In this document: positions 1 to 8,698 of the stretch, in pieces | Layout: every line of letters begins with the position of its first letter | Position numbering within the stretch: position 1 is the stretch's first letter | Origin: an uncultured Bacteroides sp. | Lineage (GTDB): Bacteria; Bacteroidota; Bacteroidia; Bacteroidales; Bacteroidaceae | Assembly: GCF_963675905.1 (NCBI RefSeq) | Contig: NZ_OY780936.1 | Span: forward strand, 248,001 to 312,000 | DNA: 64,000 nt | Direction of reading: 5' to 3' | Notes under the pieces: generated by a model | What the model saw: only the letters and a program-made list of their open reading frames with translations | Databases searched by the model: none | What the model was told of the DNA's origin: nothing | Program-made: the position numbers and the translations under genes

Positions 1-1442
1 TTATTGCTCTTTAAGTTGAGGCTGTATATTCCATATCCATAGGTCCCAATCCACAAGTTTTTGTTATTGTCTTCAGATATGCATGACACTCTATCGTTGG
101 GTATATCTTTTTCTTTAGGAAACAAATCTTTAGCATATAAACAGGTATTGCTGTTTCTGTTATATTGTTCAAGTCCATTAATATACGATCCGAGCCACAG
201 AGTGTTATTAGAGTCCTCAAAAATGCTCATAATTGTATTAGCAACAGATGAAGACATATTAGTTTGTGTATAGTGTGTTGCTTTTTTCCCGTTTTCGCTG
301 ATACCGTAAAGCCCGTCATTATCCGTACCAACCCATATTGTATTGTTTTTGTCTTTAAAAATAGACATCACACAACTGGAACCAATATTGTTCTGTTTAA
401 GTGATCTGTATCCAAAATAATTAAACTTATTTGAGTTTCCCGGAATAAAATAAACACCTTTCTGAAAAAGTCCGGCCCATAGATTACCCGCTCTATCTTC
501 AATAATTGAATGTACTTTTGCTTTGGAAAAATCAAACTGTATAGTGTTTATTTCATAATCATCAATGATATTCTTACTATAATTATATGTTTTCAATCCC
601 TGTCCGTCTGTTCCAATAAGTAATTCTCCACGGCTGTTTATCAATAAGGACTTGATACGAAGTTTGGTTGAAGAATTTTTATAAGATATAGGAGCAATTT
701 TTTGTGTCTTAGGATTAAAAACGTTTAGTCCTCCGGAAAGTGTTCCGATAAATATATTCCCTTTTTTATCTTCACATATTGATGTAATGTTGTTACTGGT
801 AATATTCTCGGGAGCTTTTAGCAATCTGGCTTTTTTTGTGTACGGATTATAAATATTAAGTCCCTTGTTTTCAGAACCGATCCAAAGCAGGTGATTTGAA
901 TCTTCAAAAATATCAGTGAGGAAAGCACTGCATAGAGTCTTCGAAATTTTACTTTCAACAGTAAACTGTTTATCTCCTTTTTTAAGTGAAATTAATCCTT
1001 CGCCGGATGTAGTCATCCAAATATCCCCATTTTTTGTTTCTAAAATAGATATTACCTGTGGATGTATTATTTGCTTGTCTCTGTGTACTATAACCTCAGA
1101 AAAGGAGTCTTTTGCTCTGTTATAAAGCAAGAGCCCGTTAATACAAGCTACCCAGAAACGTCCCTGGCGATCTTCGTATATCGTTTTTACATAGTTGTTT
1201 TTTAAAGATGTATCATCTTTTAATATGCTTTTGTAGATGGTGAATTTTGTTCCATCATATTTATTGAGACCATCTTCTGTTGCTATCCACACAAAACCCT
1301 TCTTATCCTGATAGATTTCATTGATTAAGCTATTCGAAATATCTTTTTCTGTTGAGTAGAACTTCTCTACCTGAGCAAAAGATTTTCCGGACGAAAAGAA
1401 TATAATTATTAAATACAGGAAAAAACGTATCGTGTTTTTCAT
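1..1442 (-). CDS. Two-component regulator propeller sensor, N-terminal part (cut by window start)
   Basis: The ATG at 1442-1440 (minus) opens a frame that runs without a stop to base 1, so only the first ~480 residues are seen. A signal peptide (about residues 1-24, ending SFAQ) is followed by repeated propeller blades, each with the pattern I-x-E/Q-D-x-x-G/N-x-x-W-I/V-G/A-T near residues 45, 90, 140, 185, 230, 330, 375, 420 and 465. Such repeats form the periplasmic sensor of Bacteroides hybrid two-component systems, where they bind oligosaccharides. The transmembrane, kinase, receiver and AraC parts would lie outside the window, so a plain propeller sensor kinase or a truncated sensor cannot be excluded. 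It is divergent from the susC at 2042, the usual place for the regulator of that locus. Confidence 0.85.
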   Translation of the reverse strand, partial: MKNTIRFFLYLIIIFFSSGKSFAQVEKFYSTEKDISNSLINEIYQDKKGFVWIATEDGLNKYDGTKFTIYKSILKDDTSLKNNYVKTIYEDRQGRFWVACINGLLLYNRAKDSFSEVIVHRDKQIIHPQVISILETKNGDIWMTTSGEGLISLKKGDKQFTVESKISKTLCSAFLTDIFEDSNHLLWIGSENKGLNIYNPYTKKARLLKAPENITSNNITSICEDKKGNIFIGTLSGGLNVFNPKTQKIAPISYKNSSTKLRIKSLLINSRGELLIGTDGQGLKTYNYSKNIIDDYEINTIQFDFSKAKVHSIIEDRAGNLWAGLFQKGVYFIPGNSNKFNYFGYRSLKQNNIGSSCVMSIFKDKNNTIWVGTDNDGLYGISENGKKATHYTQTNMSSSVANTIMSIFEDSNNTLWLGSYINGLEQYNRNSNTCLYAKDLFPKEKDIPNDRVSCISEDNNKNLWIGTYGYGIYSLNLKSN

Positions 1443-1469
1443 TGTGTGTTCTTCAATTTATGTACGATA

Positions 1470-1502
1470 CAAATTTATATAAATTTTTAAATATATCACA
1501 AA
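1470..1502 (-). promoter_or_regulatory. Bacteroides-type promoter of the propeller sensor gene
   Basis: On the minus strand TTTG (1502-1499) is followed after 21 bp by TAAATTTG (1477-1470), an exact match to the Bacteroides TTTG / TAnnTTTG promoter. Transcription would begin near 1464, about 20 nt before the ATG at 1442. Seen directly; function is inferred. Confidence 0.7.
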
Positions 1503-1880
1503 AAAATGCAATAAAGTTACGTATACAAAAGTAGATGGTATAGGAATTCAGATGTACATAAGCATATCTGTGAGATAAGAATTATGCAAAGAAACACTCC
1601 TATAAAGTTGTTGTTGATGATTTAGTCGAAAAAATGTAAGTGTCTCGTTTAAGAGATCAACTTAAATATTAATGGCTGAGATTGATGGTTTGTGAAAGCG
1701 AGTATGGAGAGTAAATGCCTCTCCATTTTTTAAAGCATTATTCTATTTCAAAATTGAAGAATCAAAGCGACTATGTGTTTAAATTGCTCGTAAACAGCCT
1801 TGATGTAACGGGTATAATATATAATGTAACCATTATATAAATGAATGTATCGCCGTTTCAATTTTAAGATACTATTTTTA

Positions 1881-1911
1881 TCTGATTTTGAAAACTTATA
1901 TTTTACCTTTG
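1881..1911 (+). promoter_or_regulatory. Probable susC promoter
   Basis: TCTG (1881-1884, one mismatch to TTTG), a 19-bp spacer and TACCTTTG (1904-1911) fit the Bacteroides promoter. The start would be near 1918, giving a leader of about 120 nt before the susC ATG at 2042, which is typical of susC transcripts. Confidence 0.5.
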
Positions 1912-2041
1912 TTGTATCACTAGAAAATATGTTGAACACTTTAATATATAAATTTATGAAAACTTGAAAGAAGTCTTTTAATCACACCTAATTAAAAAAG
2001 AAAAGAAAATTTCATTACTAATCACTAAATGATTTTTTATT

Positions 2042-5000
2042 ATGAGAAACACTAATTTAACGAAGCCTTTGGGGCTTTTATTTCTATTCTGTTTTATTCC
2101 CTTTTGGGCACTTGCTCAGAATATCACTGTGAAAGGTGTCGTGAAAGACATAAGCGGTGAACCTCTTTTAGGAGTCAATGTTCGCCAGGTTGGAACAACA
2201 ACCGGTACTGTTACTGATATCGAAGGTAATTATTCTCTTCAGGTAAAGAAAGACGCTAAGCTTCTTTTCTCATTTGTAGGTTTTGTCAATCAAACTATAA
2301 ATGTAGATGGCCGCAATACTATAAATGTAACTCTGAAAGAAGATAGCAAAACTCTGGAAGAAGTTGTAGTTGTAGGTTATGGTACTGCAAAGAAATCTGA
2401 TGTTACAGGTTCTATCGCATCTATAAATGAAAAAACATTGAAGGAAGTTCCTGTTTCTAATGTTGCTCAGTCTATGCAGGGGCGTATTGCCGGTGTACAG
2501 ATTCAACAGACATCAACACGTCCGGGCAGTACTTCTCAAATCCGAATCCGTGGTACTCGTTCATTATCTGCAACAAATGATCCATTGATTATTGTAGATG
2601 GTATTCCTTTTGGTGGTTCATTGAATGATATTGCTCCGGATGATATTAAATCTGTAGATATTTTGAAGGATGCTTCTGCTACTGCTATTTATGGTTCTCG
2701 TGGTGCAAATGGTGTTATCCTTGTTACTACAAACCGTGGTAATTATCAAAAAGCAACTGTTACATATAATGGTTATGCAGGATTTGGTAATGTAGCTAAG
2801 AAATATCAAGTGTTTAATGCCAAAGAATTCCTTCAAATGAAAGAACAACCAAGTGCTGCTACCTGGCCATTGTTATCGCAGGAACAAGAAGGTGTAGACA
2901 ATGGAACAGATACTAACTGACAAGATTTGATGTATGAAACAGCAATTATAAATAGTCATGACCTTTCATTTAAAGGTGGCTCAGAAAATTTATCAGGAAG
3001 TGTTGGCTTGGGATATTATAATGAAACATCAGTTTTACCATGACAAGGTTATAAACGTTTTTCTGTTCGTGCTGCTTTAGATTATAAAATCAATAACTGG
3101 TTGAAATTCGGTTTAAATACACAAAATACGTTTGGTATAACGAATGGTGAGAATGCAAGTTATATGTTTAGCTTATTGGCAAACAGTCCGCTAGTTGCTC
3201 CATATGACGCAGATGGAAACCTTGTTAAGCAACCGCATAACCCTCGTGAAGATTCATATAGTCCATTATTGGCAAAAGATTCAAACACATGGACTCAGGA
3301 ACGCAAACGTTTAAGTTCATTAAATTCTATTTATGCTGAAATTCAGTTTCTGCCCGAATTAAAATATCGTGCAAATATTGGTTTGAATTATTCTCATGAT
3401 GATTATGGTGATTTTTATTCATCTGAATCATGTTTCAAGAGTGGTGGATTATCTTCAGCATCAACAAGCTATACAACTCAATACAATTATGCAGTTGAAA
3501 ATTTGCTTTATTTTGATAAAACATTTAATTCAAAACATCATGTAGGAGCTACTATAATGCAATCTGTTGAGGATACATACTACAGATATTCCAGTTTATC
3601 AGGAACAAATATGACTGCTGATTATATGCAGTATTACAACATGGGTATGGCAATTGACGGAGTAGCTGTTGATGCAAGTAAACAAAACTACTATCGCAAG
3701 ACTTTGATTTCATACATGGGACGTTTGAACTATTCATATGACAGCAGATACATGGCAACTGTAACTTTCCGTTCAGATGGTTCTTCTGTATTGTCAAAAG
3801 GACATAAATGGCATACATATCCGGCTGTTGCTTTGGCTTGGAATGCTAAAAATGAAAGTTTTCTGAAAGATAATTCATGGCTGGATGTACTTAAACTACG
3901 CGTGGGCTATGGTCAGACTTCTAACCAAGCTGTTAATCCTTATAGCACATTAGGTTCTTTGTCACAAAATAAATACAACTATGGAACAGACTATGTATAT
4001 GGTTATTATGTAAGTACATTGCCTAATAAAGAAGTAGGCTGGGAGTATACTACATCTTATAATGCCGGTATTGACTGGGCTTTATTTGGTGGTAGAATTA
4101 GTGGTAATTTCGATGTATATCTTCAAAAAACACATGATGTACTTGTTTACCAAAGTCTTCCAGCTTCAAGTGGTGTTAGTGGATCTATCTTAGTAAATGT
4201 TGGTAAAACTGAGAATAAAGGCTTCGAAACAGCTATCCACTCACAAAATTTTGTTGCAAAGAAAGCTGGTGACTTTACATGGGATACTGATTTTAATTTG
4301 AGTTTAAACCGTAATAAGTTGCTAGCTCTAAATAGTGGTGTAACAGAAGATGAAGGTAACGGCTGGTTTGTAGGCCACCCTATCGATGTTATTTACGATT
4401 ATAATAAAATTGGTATTTGGCAGACAGCTGAAGCAACGGAAGCTGCAAAATATAACTGTGTTCCAGGAGATATCAAGATTGAAGATCATAATCCTGATGG
4501 AAAAATTGATGCAACAGACCGTTATATAACACGTAAATTTGAACCAGATTTTGAATTTGGATTTACGAACCGTTTTACATTTAAAAACTTTGATATGGAT
4601 GTTGTAACTTACGGACAAGTAGGGGGTACTTTAGTTAGTACTATACATCAGCCACAAGCATACGTTAACCGTTTGGAAGGTCGTCGTAATAACCTGAAAG
4701 TTGATTACTGGAGAGAAGATAATCCGACTAATGCTTTCCCACGAATTAACTCAGCTATGGTAGATACTTATTATTCAACTTTAGGATACTATAATGCATC
4801 TTACTGGAAAATTAAAACAATAACATTAGGTTATTCAATTCCTGATAAGTTCATTTCTAAATTAAAAATATCAGGTTTAAGAGTTTATGTTACTTGTAAT
4901 AATGTTGCCACTTTGTTCTCTCCTTATATGAGTAAAGCTGGTGGTGTAGATCCTCAACCAACTGGTTATTTCACAACAGAAAATGGTGGTGGAAAACAAG

Positions 5001-5077
5001 AGAGCCGTCAGCTTACAGTAGGTATGAATACACCTCCTACACGTCAGTTCTTGTTTGGAATTAATTTCAAATTATAA
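2042..5077 (+). pseudogene. SusC-like TonB-dependent transporter with two in-frame TGA codons
   Basis: One frame of 1011 codons covers a whole SusC: signal peptide (residues 1-25, ending ALAQ), carboxypeptidase-regulatory-like domain (about 28-100), plug with the VVVVGYGT motif (about 110) and the ATAIYGSRGANGVILVTT motif, then a barrel ending FGINFKL. Such proteins form the outer-membrane glycan pore with SusD. The frame is interrupted by TGA at 2918-2920 and again at 3041-3043, both followed by CAAG, while the reading frame downstream stays intact for 678 codons. The first TGA sits where the paralogue at 48 kb has the Trp of its TDWYD motif, so TGG to TGA is likely; the second falls where the paralogue at 29 kb has Asn. 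If both stops are real, only a 292-residue plug fragment is made. Readthrough, a strain mutation or sequence error are alternatives. No frameshift is present. Confidence 0.85.
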
Positions 5078-5095
5078 TCTTATATTCTGGTAATT

Positions 5096-6913
5096 ATGAA
5101 GAAAAATAAATATATCAGCTTATTATTAGCTGCAACACTTAGTCTGGGAATGATTTCTTGCTCAGACATGTTGGATGAGGAGCCAAAATCAACGCTTACT
5201 CCTGAGTTTTTCCAAACTGGTCAAGGATTGCAAGCTGGTGTAATTTCAGCTTATTCGGGATTGAAATGGCTTTACGGTCCTGATGGTGCTTTGTGTTTTA
5301 CTGTTGCAGGTACCGATGAGTTTACAAGTACAAATGCAATGAATGGAACATTAGGCTCGTTTGATACTTATGATGTTAACCTGTCTCCTTCAAATGGTTC
5401 TGTTGCCAATTACTGGGGAAATGGTTTGCAATTTATCAATACTTGTAATGGGGTAATACAATATGGGGCAAATGCTTCAGGACTTACCGATGTTGAAAGA
5501 AAAGCATTGTTAGCTGAAGCTCACTTCTTACGTGGATATTACTATTATTTACTAACCATGTATTACGGTGCAGTTCCATTGGATTTAGGTTCAGGCAAAC
5601 TAGCATTTAATACTACTCCTACAACCACTTCTGTACGCGATTCAAGAGCAGATGTATTTAATGCTATTATTGAAGATTTAACCTATGCAAAGGAAAACCT
5701 GACAGATAAACCTTCTGAATCTGGTCGTGTTGCTAAACCTGCAGCTATGCATTTCTTAGCTAAAGCTTATCTTACAAGAGCTGGTCTTGAATGTGCTCAG
5801 TCTACCGACTACCAGAATGCTTATACAGAAGCAATGAATCTGATTAATAATGCAGCAACTTACAGCGTTTCTTTAACTAAGGATTTTGCTAATATTAATT
5901 TGGAAGGACATGAAAACGATCCTGAAGTTCTTTTCAATGTACAACGTACATGGACTTCATCTGGTCCGAACCTTACTTTTGATGAATCAAATGATGGTAG
6001 CTTTGCTGTATCCAATAAAGGTAACCGTGCCAACTTCTACTTTACTTCTGGTTATGAAAACGTGAAAGTAAAAACTGGTACCACATCAAAAGCTGTAGTT
6101 CCTCGTAGTATACAGTATCAGCGTCCTTGGCGTATGATTATGCCTACAAAATGGTTGGTATACAATGCTTTTGCTGAAAAAGTAAATGATGCTCGCTGGG
6201 ATGGATCTTTCCGTACAGAATGGATGGCAGGTGTTGATTTTACAGTTAAAGGACGTAGCGTAAAAACAGGTTCATTGGCTATTAAGTTGTCTTTAAATGA
6301 TACAGAAACTGCTGCAGCTGAAGATTCAGTAGCTGCAAATGGCACAATCTATAAACCTTATGCACTTTATTATTGGAGTATGCTTTATAATGCAGACGGT
6401 ACATACAAGAATGGTGATGTTCAGTACATTTATCCTGACCTGAAGAAATACGATGATACAAAGAGATCTAATATGAATTATGACTCTAATCGTCCGTTTA
6501 TTCTTGCTCGTTTAGGAGAAACATACCTGATTGCTGCAGAAGCTGCTATGTATCTTAATAAAAAATCAGAAGCTAAAGATTTGATAAATGTAATTCGTGA
6601 GCGAGCTGCTTATCGTTCTACTTTAACAGATGCTGAACTGGCTGTTCGTAAAGCTGCAATGGATATTACAGCAAATGATGTTACTATTGATTTTATTCTT
6701 GATGAACGTGCTCGTGAAATGTGTGGTGAAAGCTGGAGATGGATCGACCTTGTTCGTACAAACAAGCTACTTGAAAGAGTGAAATTGTATAATATTAGAG
6801 GAAAGAATAATATCCAGGAATATCACAAGTTGCGTCCTATTCCTCAGACTCAAATTGACTTGTTAAGTGATCCTGCTCAGAAGTCTGTTTATCAGAACCC
6901 TAGTTATAATTAG
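5096..6913 (+). CDS. SusD/RagB-type outer-membrane glycan-binding lipoprotein
   Basis: Starts 18 bases after the end of susC and pairs with it. A lipoprotein signal ends at Cys22 (lipobox MISC), so the mature protein is anchored to the outer membrane and lies over the SusC barrel as a lid. The SusD pattern is clear: an N-terminal helical TPR-like part (for example LAEAHFLRGYYYYLL, about residues 140-155) and a C-terminal section with LARLGETYLIAAEAA, an IRERAA helix and a DERAREMCGESWRWIDLVRT segment near residues 545-565. At 605 aa it is a normal length for the family. Substrate cannot be read from sequence; the neighbouring enzymes suggest decorated xylan oligosaccharides. The gene is intact although its susC partner is interrupted. 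Confidence 0.93.
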   Translation: MKKNKYISLLLAATLSLGMISCSDMLDEEPKSTLTPEFFQTGQGLQAGVISAYSGLKWLYGPDGALCFTVAGTDEFTSTNAMNGTLGSFDTYDVNLSPSNGSVANYWGNGLQFINTCNGVIQYGANASGLTDVERKALLAEAHFLRGYYYYLLTMYYGAVPLDLGSGKLAFNTTPTTTSVRDSRADVFNAIIEDLTYAKENLTDKPSESGRVAKPAAMHFLAKAYLTRAGLECAQSTDYQNAYTEAMNLINNAATYSVSLTKDFANINLEGHENDPEVLFNVQRTWTSSGPNLTFDESNDGSFAVSNKGNRANFYFTSGYENVKVKTGTTSKAVVPRSIQYQRPWRMIMPTKWLVYNAFAEKVNDARWDGSFRTEWMAGVDFTVKGRSVKTGSLAIKLSLNDTETAAAEDSVAANGTIYKPYALYYWSMLYNADGTYKNGDVQYIYPDLKKYDDTKRSNMNYDSNRPFILARLGETYLIAAEAAMYLNKKSEAKDLINVIRERAAYRSTLTDAELAVRKAAMDITANDVTIDFILDERAREMCGESWRWIDLVRTNKLLERVKLYNIRGKNNIQEYHKLRPIPQTQIDLLSDPAQKSVYQNPSYN

Positions 6914-6973
6914 TCTTATAGCTTTTAAGATTTACTGAAAATAGATAACCTTTTATGGTTATAACTTAATAAA

Positions 6974-7025
6974 ATGGCTGATTGGAAATTGAACTACAGT
7001 CTGATTTCTGATCAGCCATATTTTT
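6974..7025 (+). terminator. Hairpin after susD (terminator or processing site)
   Basis: ATGGCTGAT (6974-6982) and ATCAGCCAT (7011-7019) form a 9-bp perfect stem followed by a run of T. It sits between susD and the first enzyme gene, where partial termination would keep SusC/SusD messages more abundant than enzyme messages. Confidence 0.6.
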
Positions 7026-7046
7026 AATAATTAAAATAATTCTGCA

Positions 7047-8675
7047 ATGCTAAACATACGTACTCTATTTTCAATATTGATTTTATCTGTTGCAACTTCT
7101 TTTGTTAGTGCAGATAATACAAAAGCTCCTTATCTGGCAAAGAAAGATGCTGCTTCTCAGCTTATTGTAAATGATAAGCCTTTTTTAATTTTAGGTGGAG
7201 AGCTTGGTAATTCTTCAGCATCTTCCATTGACGATTTAAAATGGATATTTCCAAAACTTCAGAAGATGGGACTCAATACAGTTCTGGTTCCGGCTTATTG
7301 GGAACTGATAGAGAAAGAAGAAGGTAAGTATGATTACACACTCACAGATGAAGCTATTAATCTGGCTCGCAAACACAATCTGAAAATTGTTTTTCTATGG
7401 TTTGGTTCATGGAAAAACTCTATGTCTTGCTATGCTCCTTTATGGATAAAAGAAAACTCAAGGAAATATTCTCGTGCGGTAACTAAATCGGGTAAACTAC
7501 TCGAAATAATGAGTGCCTTTTCTGAATCTAATTTGAATGTTGATAAACGTGCTTTTTCTCATTTTCTGAATCATTTGGCAGAATATGATAAAGAGGACCA
7601 TACAGTAATCATGATTCAGGTTGAGAACGAAATAGGTATGCTTGAAGATGCCCGTGAATATGGGAAAGTGGCCGATCAGATATTTGCTTCTGATGTTCCG
7701 GCTGAGTTTATTGATTATCTGAAAAAGAACAAGAATACCCTTCAGCCTTCTTTGCTGAAGAAATGGAAGGATAATGGATTCAAAACTAAAGGATCATGGA
7801 CTGAAATCTTTGGTGAAGGACTTGATACGGATGAATTGTTTATGGCTTATGCTTATGCCGAATATGTTCAGCAAGTGGCTAAGGCAGGAAAAGAAAAATA
7901 TAATATCCCTATGTACCTGAATGCAGCATTGAACTCAAGAGGCAGAAAACCGGGTGCTTATCCAAGTGCCGGTCCGCTGGCACATTTACTTGATATATGG
8001 AGATTTGCAGCTCCTGCAATTGATATACTTGCCCCAGATATTTACGATCCGGGATTTCCAGATTGGATCAAACAATATCATACGAATGGTAATCCTTTGT
8101 TTATTCCCGAAATCAGACTCGAAGAAGCTGATGCAGCCAGAGTTTTTTATGCCTTTGGAGAACACGATGCTATGGGATTCAGTCCGTTTTCTATAGAAGA
8201 TGTTCCTAATCCGGAGAGTTATCCGCTAACAAAGAGTTATTCAATTCTTCGCCAGCTTAATTCATTACTGATTGAAAAACAAGGGTTGGGCAAAACCAAT
8301 GGAGTTATCTTTGATAATGTGAATAAGGAAAGGATTATTGAACGAAATAATTACAGGTTTATATTCAGGCATGATTATATATTAGGCTGGAGTTCTCTAG
8401 CTAAGGATGGAAGTATCTGGCCTGAAACAGGTGCATTAATTATTGAACTTTCTCCCACAGAATATATTGTTGCCGGTACGGGTGTCGTACTTAGCTTCGA
8501 AAGTATTGCCGGAAATAAAAAGGCTGGCATTGGTTATATCGACCAAATTAAGATTACTGATGGTAAAATTGTTCCTGTCAAAAGATTGAATGGAGATCAA
8601 AGTCACCAGGGAAGACACCTTCGTATCCCTGTAGGAGAATGGGATATTCAATATGTGAAACTATACGAGTATTAA
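7047..8675 (+). CDS. GH35-type beta-galactosidase with DUF5597-like C-terminus
   Basis: A secreted protein with a signal peptide (residues 1-22). The TIM-barrel core has the GH35 opening (KPFLILGGELGNS) and the acid/base motif VENEIG with Glu195; the likely nucleophile is Glu355 in LFIPEIR. The last ~150 residues have no second catalytic signature and resemble the DUF5597 extension found on a branch of GH35 that includes the xyloglucan-active enzyme of Cellvibrio. GH35 enzymes remove terminal beta-galactose by a retaining mechanism. Here the gene lies 23 bp before GH3 and upstream of GH67, so the target may be galactose side chains on a glucuronoxylan or xyloglucan. At 542 aa it fits this short branch. 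The family call is firm; the substrate is inference. Confidence 0.82.
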   Translation: MLNIRTLFSILILSVATSFVSADNTKAPYLAKKDAASQLIVNDKPFLILGGELGNSSASSIDDLKWIFPKLQKMGLNTVLVPAYWELIEKEEGKYDYTLTDEAINLARKHNLKIVFLWFGSWKNSMSCYAPLWIKENSRKYSRAVTKSGKLLEIMSAFSESNLNVDKRAFSHFLNHLAEYDKEDHTVIMIQVENEIGMLEDAREYGKVADQIFASDVPAEFIDYLKKNKNTLQPSLLKKWKDNGFKTKGSWTEIFGEGLDTDELFMAYAYAEYVQQVAKAGKEKYNIPMYLNAALNSRGRKPGAYPSAGPLAHLLDIWRFAAPAIDILAPDIYDPGFPDWIKQYHTNGNPLFIPEIRLEEADAARVFYAFGEHDAMGFSPFSIEDVPNPESYPLTKSYSILRQLNSLLIEKQGLGKTNGVIFDNVNKERIIERNNYRFIFRHDYILGWSSLAKDGSIWPETGALIIELSPTEYIVAGTGVVLSFESIAGNKKAGIGYIDQIKITDGKIVPVKRLNGDQSHQGRHLRIPVGEWDIQYVKLYEY

Positions 8676-8698
8676 TAACCGATTATAATTTGATAGTA

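Larger units (their letters stand above)
1443..2041. other. Divergent intergenic region between sensor and susC
   Basis: About 600 bp with no convincing gene. A 63-codon minus-strand frame at 1748-1939 has no recognisable features and overlaps the susC promoter. The region carries outward promoters for both flanking genes and is the likely operator region for the hybrid regulator. No clear direct repeat that I would call a binding site was found. Confidence 0.6.

Noticed and set aside
1748-1939. 63-codon minus-strand frame in the sensor-susC gap
   Set aside because: Low-complexity AT-rich translation that overlaps the susC promoter.
2042-5077. Genome-wide reassignment of TGA to an amino acid
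   Set aside because: TGA ends the RND gene in an ATGA overlap with tolC and also ends the GH3 and metallophosphoesterase genes at expected places; the second TGA in susC is not at a Trp site.
8639-8698. Upstream start of the GH3 gene inside the GH35 gene
   Set aside because: It would place a non-signal sequence before a clear signal peptide; the ATG at 8699 is better.
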